Of a stretch of DNA of 6,859 bases, positions 1-5,397 are shown in pieces. Under the pieces are notes generated by a model. The model had not been told where the DNA came from. It searched no databases and was given only the letters and a program-made list of their open reading frames with translations. This DNA is from an uncultured Gemella sp. Its GTDB lineage: Bacteria > Bacillota > Bacilli > Staphylococcales > Gemellaceae. The translations under genes were made by a program, and so were the position numbers. Where the stretch lies: contig CAMYEU010000093.1 of assembly GCA_947254465.1 (NCBI GenBank), positions 1 through 6,859 on the forward strand, read 5' to 3'. Position 1 is the stretch's first letter, and each line of letters starts with the position of its first letter.

Positions 1-49
1 ACGAGATCCTGAGATGTCTCGTGGGCTCGGAGATGTGTATAAGAGACAG
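1..49. other. Illumina Nextera i7 adapter (sequencing artefact)
   Basis: This is not genomic DNA. Bases 1-7 (ACGAGAT) match the end of the P7 flow-cell primer. Bases 8-15 (CCTGAGAT) sit exactly where the 8-base i7 index goes and match, from memory, Nextera XT index N715. Bases 16-30 (GTCTCGTGGGCTCGG) are the Nextera read-2 adapter. Bases 31-49 (AGATGTGTATAAGAGACAG) are the 19-bp Tn5 mosaic end used in tagmentation. Genomic sequence begins at base 50. The GC-richness of this stretch contrasts with everything after it. It marks an untrimmed contig end, not a natural Tn5 insertion, because the index and P7 tail are also present. Confidence 0.98.
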
Positions 50-1022
50 CCATTATTCCTCCAAAGCATAAACCAAGAAGAACAAGACCGACTGTAAGTC
101 CAACTGTAGTTCTAATACTAACAAGAATTAATAATGAAATAGCAATTACTGAATAAAGTGCGATAAGAGTTTTTTCATGCCCAATTTTATCAGAAACAAC
201 TCCCCATACAACACGGCCAAAGGTATTAGAAAGAGCATAAATACTAACAAAAGTTGCAGCAACTGAAGCAGATAATCCGAACATACTTTGGCTGATTACT
301 GATGCGTTTGATGCTACCATAAGTCCAGAGAATGCTCCAATAGCAAACATTGAAATAATGAAGTAAAATGACAAACTCATTAACATTTGTTTCCAATTTT
401 TATTAGCAGCCTCTTGTTTAATTTCTGCAACAGGTTGAATCCAACCTTCAGGTTGATAATTTGCAGGAGCGACTTTTATGAAGAATAGAGCTATTATAAT
501 AATTACTAAGTATGCACTACCTAAGTAGATAAATGCATTATGAACCCCATAATTAGCTATTAGATTATGAGCGATTGGAGCAGCAATAACACTAGCACCA
601 CCCATTGCTCCTGTAATTAATCCAGCAGCTAGTCCTCTTTTATCTGGAAAGAACCTAAGAGCATTACTTATAATTCCAGAATAAGCAAATGCTTGTCCAA
701 CTCCAGATAATACACCATAGCTAAAATATAACATTCCTTTTGTAGTAGCAAATCCAGTAAGAATAAATCCAACTGCAAATAAGATTCCACCTAAGATAAT
801 AGAGATATTTGCTTTTCCTTTATCAGTAATAAATCCTCCAAGAATAGTAGGAATAGGAGCTATAGCAGCGTTAATAGTAAATGCTAGCATTACATCGGGC
901 ATACTCCATCCTTTCGATACACTTAGAGGTTTTGCAAAAACACTAAAAGAATATAGTGAACCTGCACATAGTAAAATTGCCATTGAGGCGAATAAAACAG
1001 TCCATCTTGTATTTTTGTTCAT
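50..1022 (-). CDS. OFA-family MFS transporter (oxalate/formate antiporter-like), 3' end missing
   Basis: Reading from ATG at 1022 gives 324 residues before the contig edge, with no stop. This is the first ten or so membrane segments of a roughly 400-residue, 12-helix major facilitator. Hydrophobic helices lie at about 8-29, 44-64, 72-92, 97-118, 131-153 and 162-183. A cytoplasmic loop with a YQPEGW motif (189-194) and many charged residues follows, then helices at about 213-236, 250-270, 283-302 and 306-324. The loop between helices 2 and 3 has the MFS motif A-like GGFITDKGK (62-70), and a related GRVVWGVVSDKIG lies at 269-281. The general look, including FFPDKRGLAAGL (124-135) and NTFGR (266-270), is that of the OFA family. 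Its founding member, OxlT, exchanges oxalate for formate. The substrate here cannot be read from the sequence; small carboxylates are the family expectation. The start is supported by AAAGG at 1031-1035, 8 nt upstream. The gene follows the methionine operon on the same strand but is separated from it by a terminator. The frame continues open into the adapter, so any database protein from this contig would carry a false tail. Confidence 0.88.
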
Positions 1023-1062
1023 TTAATCATCCTTTCGAAATAATTTATTTATGTAAACTAAT

Positions 1063-1091
1063 ATATTAACATTAAAAATTCGGCTAATCAA
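1063..1091 (-). promoter_or_regulatory. Candidate promoter for the OFA transporter gene
   Basis: On the minus strand a TTGATT -35-like hexamer (1086-1091), a 17-nt spacer and a TAATAT -10-like hexamer (1063-1068) preceded by TGT form a possible extended -10 promoter. It overlaps the terminator hairpin. Each hexamer matches consensus at only 4 of 6 positions, and in AT-rich DNA such matches are common, so this is a weak call. Confidence 0.3.
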
Positions 1092-1109
1092 TAGATTAGT
1101 CGAATTTTT
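1074..1109 (-). terminator. Rho-independent terminator of the metNIQ-aminotransferase operon
   Basis: A 16-bp stem (1074-1089 with 1094-1109) closes on a 4-nt loop (1090-1093). Read on the minus strand it starts 29 nt after the aminotransferase stop and ends in a run of five T's followed by AT-rich sequence. On the minus strand one A-C mismatch interrupts the stem, while on the plus strand the same position is a G-U pair. The flanking A and T runs make it look bidirectional, but only the minus strand has a gene leading into it. Confidence 0.85.
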
Positions 1110-1138
1110 ATGAATATCTAATAAAGATTTTAATAAAA

Positions 1139-2320
1139 TTAGTTATTATTTAAATCATTGTTTAGTAATTCTAATTTTTCTATTAAAGTGTCAATTTGTT
1201 CATCTGATAGACTTAAACTTAGTCTAATATAATTTTCGCCGCCGTGACCAAATACATGACCAGGCATGGTAACAATTCTATATTTCTTTAGTAATAATTC
1301 AAAGAAACTTTGGCTATTATATCCATCTTTTACTTTTAACCAGACGAAAATACCACCTTCAGGTTTGAAGTATGAATATCCCAATTCATCGAGTTTTGTA
1401 GTAATTTTATCTATTCTTTTTGAATAAGTTTCTTTTATATGTTCAGTTAAAAGTTTATGATTTTTTAATGCAGTTATTACTGTATCTTGAATTGCCCCAT
1501 AGATATTAGCATGGAATATTGTATTATACTCTTTAAGTCCGCGAATAATTTCTTTATTTCCAACTGCAAATCCAATTCTTAAACCTGAAATTGAAAAGTT
1601 TTTAGAGAAAGAGAAAAACTCAATTCCTACTTCTTTTGCCCCAGTAGTTTGCATAAATGCAGGAGAGTATCCATCTTTATAGTAAAAATCTGAATATGCA
1701 TGATCTTGAAGTACTGCTATATTATGTTTTTTTGCCCAATTTACTGTTTCTTCATAAAATTCTTTTGTAGCAACAGCTCCAATAGGGTTTGAAGGATAGT
1801 TTAGAAATATAAGTTTAGCATCTTTAACTGATTTTTCAGGAATGTCAGAGTAATTAACTAAGTAATTGTTTTCTTGTTTTAATTCTATTTCTTCGTATTT
1901 AGCTTGAGCTAAAGCAATTCCTTGAATGTAGTCAGGATAACTTGGTACTGGTAATAATACAGTATCATTTGGATTAAGAAGTACCGAAGGAATACTAGAT
2001 AGTCCAGATTTAGTACCAAATACTAAAGCAATTTCATCTTTAGGATCTGCATCGATATTATATTTTTCTTTTAACCACTGAGAAATTTCATTTAATAATG
2101 TTACTTTTCCATCAAATGCTCCGTATCTCATGTTTTCGGGTTTTCTTATAGCTATTTCTAATTCCTTAAGTAAAAGTTCAGGGGTATCGGAGTCTGGAAC
2201 TCCGATACCCGCATTTAATAATGGATTACCACTTGAACTTTCCTCAGAGATTAATTTGAAAATAGGATAGAATACATTTTCAGGAATATTTTTAATTGTA
2301 TTTGATAATTCAATTTTCAT
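1139..2320 (-). CDS. Class I/II PLP-dependent aminotransferase, last gene of the Met T-box operon
   Basis: The 393-residue product is a full-length fold-type I PLP aminotransferase of the class I/II (AspC/AlaT/DapL-like) group, expected in the cytoplasm. Visible signatures are the substrate-side motif GIGVPDSDTP (38-47), Tyr in YGAFDG (66-71), NYPSNPIG (174-181) with the PLP-contacting Asn178, DHAYSDFYY (206-214) with Asp206 and Tyr209, and SFSKNFSISGLRIG (237-250) with the Schiff-base Lys240 and Arg248. YIRLSLS (364-370) carries Arg366, the carboxylate-binding arginine. All key residues are present, so it should be active. The amino-acid substrate is not determined by these motifs. Position as the distal gene of a methionine-responsive transporter operon suggests work on methionine, its keto acid (4-methylthio-2-oxobutanoate) or a related sulfur amino acid. 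A MalY/PatB-type C-S lyase is a less likely alternative. The start at 2320 is supported by GGAAGTGAT just upstream, a near match to the anti-SD complement with about 5 nt spacing. Only 21 nt separate it from metQ. The C-terminus is Asn-rich. Confidence 0.9.
   Translation of the reverse strand: MKIELSNTIKNIPENVFYPIFKLISEESSSGNPLLNAGIGVPDSDTPELLLKELEIAIRKPENMRYGAFDGKVTLLNEISQWLKEKYNIDADPKDEIALVFGTKSGLSSIPSVLLNPNDTVLLPVPSYPDYIQGIALAQAKYEEIELKQENNYLVNYSDIPEKSVKDAKLIFLNYPSNPIGAVATKEFYEETVNWAKKHNIAVLQDHAYSDFYYKDGYSPAFMQTTGAKEVGIEFFSFSKNFSISGLRIGFAVGNKEIIRGLKEYNTIFHANIYGAIQDTVITALKNHKLLTEHIKETYSKRIDKITTKLDELGYSYFKPEGGIFVWLKVKDGYNSQSFFELLLKKYRIVTMPGHVFGHGGENYIRLSLSLSDEQIDTLIEKLELLNNDLNNN
2182..2210. 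repeat. Perfect 12-bp inverted repeat within the aminotransferase gene
   Basis: GGGTATCGGAGT (2182-2193) and its exact reverse complement (2199-2210) flank a 5-nt spacer (2194-2198). The structure is GC-rich in an AT-rich gene and lies over codons about 37-47 of the aminotransferase, near its 5' end. The transcript could form a stable hairpin. No U-run follows, so it is not a terminator. Confidence 0.85.
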
Positions 2321-2341
2321 AATTAATCACTTCCCTGTTAA

Positions 2342-3169
2342 TTATTTTCCAGGTTTGTCAAAGCCTTTGAAATCTTTGTTGATGATTTCATCAAATTCTT
2401 TAGATTGAACGATTTCTACTAAATCTTTAGCAAATTGTTTATCTTTGTTTGCTGTAGTTACAACAACATTGTTACGGTTATTTTCGTTCATTTTTTCTAA
2501 GATTAGTGCTTTTGTTAAATCAAATTTAGCAGCAAGTGCGAAGTTTCCTGGAACTGCAGCAAGAGTAGTACTGCTTAATGATCTAGCAAGTTGACCAGCT
2601 TCTAATTCTGTAAATTTAAGTTTTTTAGGATTTTCTACTACATCATTTTTAGTGATTTTTAGTACATCAGTATTAGGTTTAATTTTGATTAAATCAGCAG
2701 CAGCTAATAATGCATAAGCACGAGCAGCGTTTGAAGGGTCGTTTGGAAGAGTTACTTCAGAACCTTCTGGTAAATCTTTAAGATCTTTAACTTTATCAGA
2801 ATATAATCCCATTGGTGCAGTTGGAACAGGAGCAAGAGCTGTTAAGTCCATTCCATTTTGTTCAGCAAATTTTTTCATATAAATTTTGTGTTGGAATAAG
2901 TTTGCATCTAATTCACCGCTGTTTAACGCTTTGTTAGGTTGGATGTAATCTGAGAATTCAGTAACTTTAACTGTGTATCCTTTTTTCTCAAGAAGTGGTT
3001 TAAGTGCTTTGTTAACCATGTCAGCATAAGGACCAGATGTTGCACCAATTTTTACTTCTTTTTTCTCTCCACTGTTATTATTGTTTGAACTTGTAGCTCC
3101 ACAAGCCGCTAACGTAATAGCTAGAAATGCTGTAAAAATAACTGTTAATAATTTTTTTAGTTTATTCAT
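2342..3169 (-). CDS. metQ: Methionine ABC transporter substrate-binding lipoprotein MetQ
   Basis: The 275-residue product belongs to the NlpA/MetQ lipoprotein family and captures methionine outside the membrane for the MetNI importer. The N-terminus has Lys residues (3, 5, 6), a hydrophobic stretch and a lipobox LAAC with the lipidated Cys23. An Asn/Ser-rich linker follows (about 27-34). Family signatures are VKIGATSGPYADMV (39-52), NLFQHKIYM (90-98), PNDPSNAARAYALL (142-155) and VPGNFALAA (206-214). In MetQ structures the FQH segment and the Asn/Arg of the NDPSNAAR segment contact the ligand, and all are present. Related NlpA proteins can bind D-methionine, dipeptides or other amino acids, so specificity rests mainly on the T-box context. 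The start is firm: AAAGGAG (3180-3186) lies 10 nt upstream. The gene sits 20 nt after metI. It has the strongest-looking internal ribosome binding site of the operon, in keeping with a binding protein needed in excess. Confidence 0.96.
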   Translation of the reverse strand: MNKLKKLLTVIFTAFLAITLAACGATSSNNNNSGEKKEVKIGATSGPYADMVNKALKPLLEKKGYTVKVTEFSDYIQPNKALNSGELDANLFQHKIYMKKFAEQNGMDLTALAPVPTAPMGLYSDKVKDLKDLPEGSEVTLPNDPSNAARAYALLAAADLIKIKPNTDVLKITKNDVVENPKKLKFTELEAGQLARSLSSTTLAAVPGNFALAAKFDLTKALILEKMNENNRNNVVVTTANKDKQFAKDLVEIVQSKEFDEIINKDFKGFDKPGK

Positions 3170-3189
3170 AAATATAAATCTCCTTTAAA

Positions 3190-3870
3190 TTAATTTTTTT
3201 TGAATTTTTTTGAAATTGAATTTCCTATATATTGTGTAATTTGGACTAAGATAATTAATAGAATTACTGTAATCCACATTGTAAAGTTATCGAAGCGATA
3301 ATAACCATATCTGATAGCAAGGTCTCCGATTCCACCACCACCAACAACACCAGCCATTGCAGAAAAGGCAATTAGGTTGATTAATGTTAGTGTAATTGAT
3401 TGAATAATTCCGAACATAGCCTCGGGTATTAATACTTCTTTAACTATTAATTTTAGAGAAGCACCAGAAGCAACTGCTGACTCGATAACTCCGTAGTCTA
3501 TTTCATTTAGAGAAGTATCAACTAGTCTCGTAAATAGAGGAATAGCTGCAACTGTTAGTGGTACTATTGCTCCAGTAGGTCCAGTTGATTTTCCTAATAA
3601 AAATAGAGTAAATGGTATTAAGAATACCAAAAGAATAATAAATGGAATAGAACGAATTGTATTAACTAGAAAATCTACGGTTTTATAAATAATAACATTT
3701 TTGAATAAAAGTCTATTACTAGTTAAAAATAAAATAACGCCTAAAAACAATCCAACTATTACTGTTATTATAATAGAGACACTTATCATGTATAATGAAT
3801 CAGCAAATGATTTTATTAATTCTGGTTGTAAGTTTTTCCATTGTTCTATTAAACTTAGATTATTTTCCAT
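3190..3870 (-). CDS. metI: Methionine ABC transporter permease MetI
   Basis: This is the integral membrane subunit, of which two copies would pair with two MetN ATPases to form the methionine channel. From the chosen start it has 226 residues, close to the usual 215-230. Membrane segments lie at about 26-49, 60-93 (with the conserved NTIRSIPF at 70-77), 99-119, 152-176 and 197-217. The EAA loop that docks to the ATPase is visible at about 130-151 (ESAVASGASLKLIVKEVL onwards, Gly136). MetI-typical VVGGGGIGDLAIRYGY (175-190) follows. Two in-frame ATGs are possible. The first, at 3876, is only 3 nt from GGAGG (3880-3884), while the second, at 3870, has 9 nt spacing, so 3870 is preferred; the longer form would be 228 residues. 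The gene overlaps the end of metN by 11 nt, which implies translational coupling. Confidence 0.95.
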   Translation of the reverse strand: MENNLSLIEQWKNLQPELIKSFADSLYMISVSIIITVIVGLFLGVILFLTSNRLLFKNVIIYKTVDFLVNTIRSIPFIILLVFLIPFTLFLLGKSTGPTGAIVPLTVAAIPLFTRLVDTSLNEIDYGVIESAVASGASLKLIVKEVLIPEAMFGIIQSITLTLINLIAFSAMAGVVGGGGIGDLAIRYGYYRFDNFTMWITVILLIILVQITQYIGNSISKKFKKN

Positions 3871-4879
3871 ATACATTCACCTCCACATCATTAACTTGAT
3901 CAATTAAGTGATTTACAAATTTCTCTGTATTATCAGGCTCACCAACTACTGAAAAAGTTAAACTTCCTAACTGTTTATTTTGAATGTATTCAATTCGACC
4001 AGCAAGTATGTTAGTAGTAACATTATATTTATTTGCTAAAGTCTGAATTAAAGGTTCTTTAGTAGCTTCACCTTTAAAAATAACCCTTATTACAGTTTCA
4101 TTTTTATAATGTTCAGCAAGATGTTCTTCAAAATCTTCGTCATTGTGTAAATTAGCTATAAATTCTTGCATTAATTTCGTTTTAGGATTTGAGAAAATCT
4201 CATAAACAGAATTTAATTCAATAATTTCACCATTCTCCATTACGGCTACATTATCACAAATCTGTTTAATAACTTCCATTTCATGAGTAACAAGAATAAT
4301 TGTAATTCCCAACTTGCGATTAATTTCCTTCAATAAAGACAAAATTTGTTTAGTTGTAACAGGATCTAATGCACTCGTTGCTTCATCACAAAGTAATAAT
4401 TTGGGATTATTAGCAAGAGCTTTCGCGATACCAACACGTTGCTTTTGACCACCAGAAAGTTGGCTTGGATAAACATTCTTTTTATCAGAAAGTCCTACAA
4501 GTTCTAACAACTCATCAATTCTTTTCGGAATATCTTTTGAATCTACATCGCCAGCTTTTAAATTGAATGCAACATTTTCTCCTACAGTCTTTGAACTTAG
4601 CAGATTGAACTGTTGGAAAATCATTCCGATTTTTTGCCTGTAAGAGCGTAAATCCTTTCTATTAAGTTTGTTAACAACTTGATTATCAACGATTACTTCT
4701 CCGTCAGAAGGAGTTTCTAGTAGGTTAAGGCATCGTAATAAGGTACTTTTTCCAGCACCAGAGTAACCGATAATTCCAAATATTTCACCAGCTTTCACAT
4801 GTAGGTTTGTTGGTTTTAACGCTTGGATTTCTTTACCTTTTTGATAGAAGGTTTTACTAACGTTATTAAGATTAATCAT
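3860..4879 (-). CDS. metN: Methionine ABC transporter ATP-binding protein MetN
   Basis: The 339-residue product is the ATPase subunit that powers methionine import from the cytoplasmic face of the membrane. The ATPase domain fills about residues 1-245. It has Walker A GYSGAGKST (38-46), Q-loop FQQFNLL (88-94), signature LSGGQKQ (141-147), Walker B LLLCDE (161-166) with catalytic Glu166, D-loop SALD (169-172) and switch His199. Residues about 260-339 form the C-terminal NIL (ACT-like) domain, which in MetN proteins binds methionine and shuts transport down when the cytoplasmic pool is high. Length and layout are those of full MetN proteins. The start is well supported by AAAGGAG (4886-4892), 6 nt upstream. 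It is the first gene after the T-box leader. Regulation is therefore inferred at two levels: transcription attenuation by tRNA-Met charging and trans-inhibition through the NIL domain. Confidence 0.97.
   Translation of the reverse strand: MINLNNVSKTFYQKGKEIQALKPTNLHVKAGEIFGIIGYSGAGKSTLLRCLNLLETPSDGEVIVDNQVVNKLNRKDLRSYRQKIGMIFQQFNLLSSKTVGENVAFNLKAGDVDSKDIPKRIDELLELVGLSDKKNVYPSQLSGGQKQRVGIAKALANNPKLLLCDEATSALDPVTTKQILSLLKEINRKLGITIILVTHEMEVIKQICDNVAVMENGEIIELNSVYEIFSNPKTKLMQEFIANLHNDEDFEEHLAEHYKNETVIRVIFKGEATKEPLIQTLANKYNVTTNILAGRIEYIQNKQLGSLTFSVVGEPDNTEKFVNHLIDQVNDVEVNVYGK
3880..3884 (-). promoter_or_regulatory. metI ribosome binding site that decides the start
   Basis: GGAGG on the minus strand, inside the 3' end of metN. 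Spacing is 9 nt to ATG at 3870 and only 3 nt to the upstream ATG at 3876, favouring the downstream start. Confidence 0.75.
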
Positions 4880-4901
4880 ATATTTCTCCTTTCTTTATAA
4901 T

Positions 4902-4938
4902 AAAAAGACGCACTCTAGCTTTCGCTAAAGGACGTCTT
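4902..4938 (-). terminator. T-box leader terminator (attenuator)
   Basis: On the minus strand AAGACG (4933-4938) pairs with CGTCTT (4905-4910), and CTTTAGC (4924-4930) pairs with GCTAGAG (4913-4919) around a GAAA loop (4920-4923). A run of five T's lies at 4902-4906. A small TC/TG mismatch interrupts the stem. The 5' arm shares bases with the antiterminator, so the two folds exclude each other. Confidence 0.9.
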
Positions 4939-4960
4939 AACGTGTTACCACCTTTATTTA

Positions 4961-4980
4961 TACAATAATCACTTATTGTA
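4961..4980 (-). repeat. Perfect 8-bp hairpin before the antiterminator (candidate Stem III)
   Basis: TACAATAA and its exact complement TTATTGTA (read on the minus strand) flank a GTGA tetraloop. It lies 4 nt upstream of the antiterminator helix, where T-box RNAs normally place Stem III. Confidence 0.75.
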
Positions 4981-5147
4981 CCTTAGTAAGTTACAAACAT
5001 AACTTTTGCTATAACGGGCAATACCGTAGTAAAAACTATATGCTCAAAGTCCATTTCTCTTACTCCTGACTATTCTCTTTCACCAACCGAGAACTCTCTA
5101 AAAGTAGATAGTAAGATTCTACTCATCAACGCATTTAATTGTTAATG

Positions 5148-5176
5148 ACTATATTCTAGCATAAATTTTCTGACAA
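5148..5176 (-). promoter_or_regulatory. Promoter of the metNIQ operon
   Basis: On the minus strand TTGTCA (5171-5176, -35), a 17-nt spacer and TATAGT (5148-5153, -10) each match the vegetative sigma-A consensus at 5 of 6 positions. A start near 5141 would give a leader beginning just before T-box Stem I, which supports the call. Confidence 0.85.
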
Positions 5177-5344
5177 TGCAATATAAAAATTCAAAAGTTT
5201 ACATCAAAAATGTTAATTTTCGGGATAATTATTATCTCTAATTAAGGAGATATAAAACTGATTTTAATAGTTTTATATGATTAAAATTATCTACAAACTT
5301 TTAAATTTAATTAATATCTTAAAAATTAATATTCTATTAAAAGT
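5177..5344. other. Divergent AT-rich intergenic spacer with inverted repeats
   Basis: I see no supported gene here. The stretch lies between the metNIQ promoter and the uppS promoter. It holds a 6-bp pair TATCTC/GAGATA (5233-5238, 5247-5252), a perfect 10-bp pair ATATAAAACT/AGTTTTATAT (5250-5259, 5269-5278), an overlapping 8-bp pair ATTTTAAT/ATTAAAAT (5261-5268, 5280-5287), and the left half of a 12-bp repeat (5293-5304). An AAGGAG at 5244-5249 has no start codon at a usable distance. Confidence 0.6.
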
Positions 5345-5348
5345 TTGT
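5293..5348. repeat. 12-bp perfect inverted repeat overlapping the uppS promoter
   Basis: ACAAACTTTTAA (5293-5304) is repeated exactly in inverted orientation at 5337-5348, with 32 nt between the halves. The right half runs into the -35 region of the uppS promoter. This arrangement would suit a protein-binding site or a leader-independent DNA structure; which one cannot be told from sequence. Confidence 0.75.
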
Positions 5349-5373
5349 TGCATTAAGTCTTTTATGTTATAAT
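5345..5373 (+). promoter_or_regulatory. uppS promoter with extended -10
   Basis: A perfect TATAAT (5368-5373) is preceded by TGT (5365-5367), giving an extended -10 element. A poor -35 (TTGTTG, 5345-5350) lies 17 nt upstream. Extended -10 promoters tolerate weak -35 boxes. Transcription would start near 5380, leaving a very short leader before the uppS ribosome binding site. Confidence 0.8.
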
Positions 5374-5387
5374 GAAATGTATTACAT

Positions 5388-5393
5388 AGGAGG
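5388..5393 (+). promoter_or_regulatory. uppS ribosome binding site that decides the start
   Basis: AGGAGG sits 4 nt before ATG at 5398. The alternative in-frame ATG at 5377 is only 3 nt past the -10 box, hence upstream of any plausible transcript start, and has no ribosome binding site. Confidence 0.85.
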
Positions 5394-5397
5394 AATT

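Larger units (their letters stand above)
4902..5141 (-). ncRNA. Methionine-specific T-box riboswitch leader
   Basis: This roughly 240-nt leader is expected to read the charging state of tRNA-Met and control transcription of metNIQ and the aminotransferase. Stem I spans about 5040-5134. It closes with ATGC/GCAT, has an AGTA motif on the 5' side, and a helix TCTTACT (5110-5116) with AGTAAGA (5058-5064). A distal AGAGAG plus GGTTGGTG region is capped by TTCTC/GAGAA (5089-5093 with 5073-5077). The specifier loop reads GAA-ATG-G, putting an AUG methionine codon at 5052-5054. Further hairpins lie at about 5009-5029, 4988-5005 and 4961-4980. The antiterminator pairs TAAAGG (4951-4956) with CCTTTA (4926-4931) and ACG (4941-4943) with CGT (4932-4934) around the 7-nt bulge TGGTAAC (4944-4950). 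Its TGGT can pair with a tRNA 3' end ACCA, and methionine tRNAs carry A73. The 5' end is inferred from the promoter. Confidence 0.95.

Noticed and set aside
31..49. Tn5 mosaic end as evidence of a natural transposon
   Set aside because: It is directly joined to the Nextera read-2 sequence, index and P7 tail, so it is library adapter.
50..1022. OFA transporter as a pseudogene
   Set aside because: The frame is intact for 324 residues; the missing end is due to the contig edge, not to a frameshift or stop.
2182..2210. Intragenic hairpin as a terminator
   Set aside because: No T-run follows on either strand, and the reading frame continues intact through it.
3701..3907. Plus-strand 68-codon open frame
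   Set aside because: It lies antisense over metI and the metI/metN overlap, has no ribosome binding site and resembles no protein family; it is a shadow of the real genes.
4902..5141. SAM (S-box) or other metabolite riboswitch for the metNIQ leader
   Set aside because: The T-box core, AUG specifier loop, AG-bulge-like and GGTTGGTG elements and attenuator fit a T-box throughout; I saw no S-box core pattern.
5277..5372. 31-codon plus-strand open frame (MIKIIYKLLN...) upstream of uppS, considered as a leader peptide
   Set aside because: There is no ribosome binding site at a suitable distance, the frame overlaps the uppS promoter, and the composition is what AT-rich spacer DNA gives by chance.
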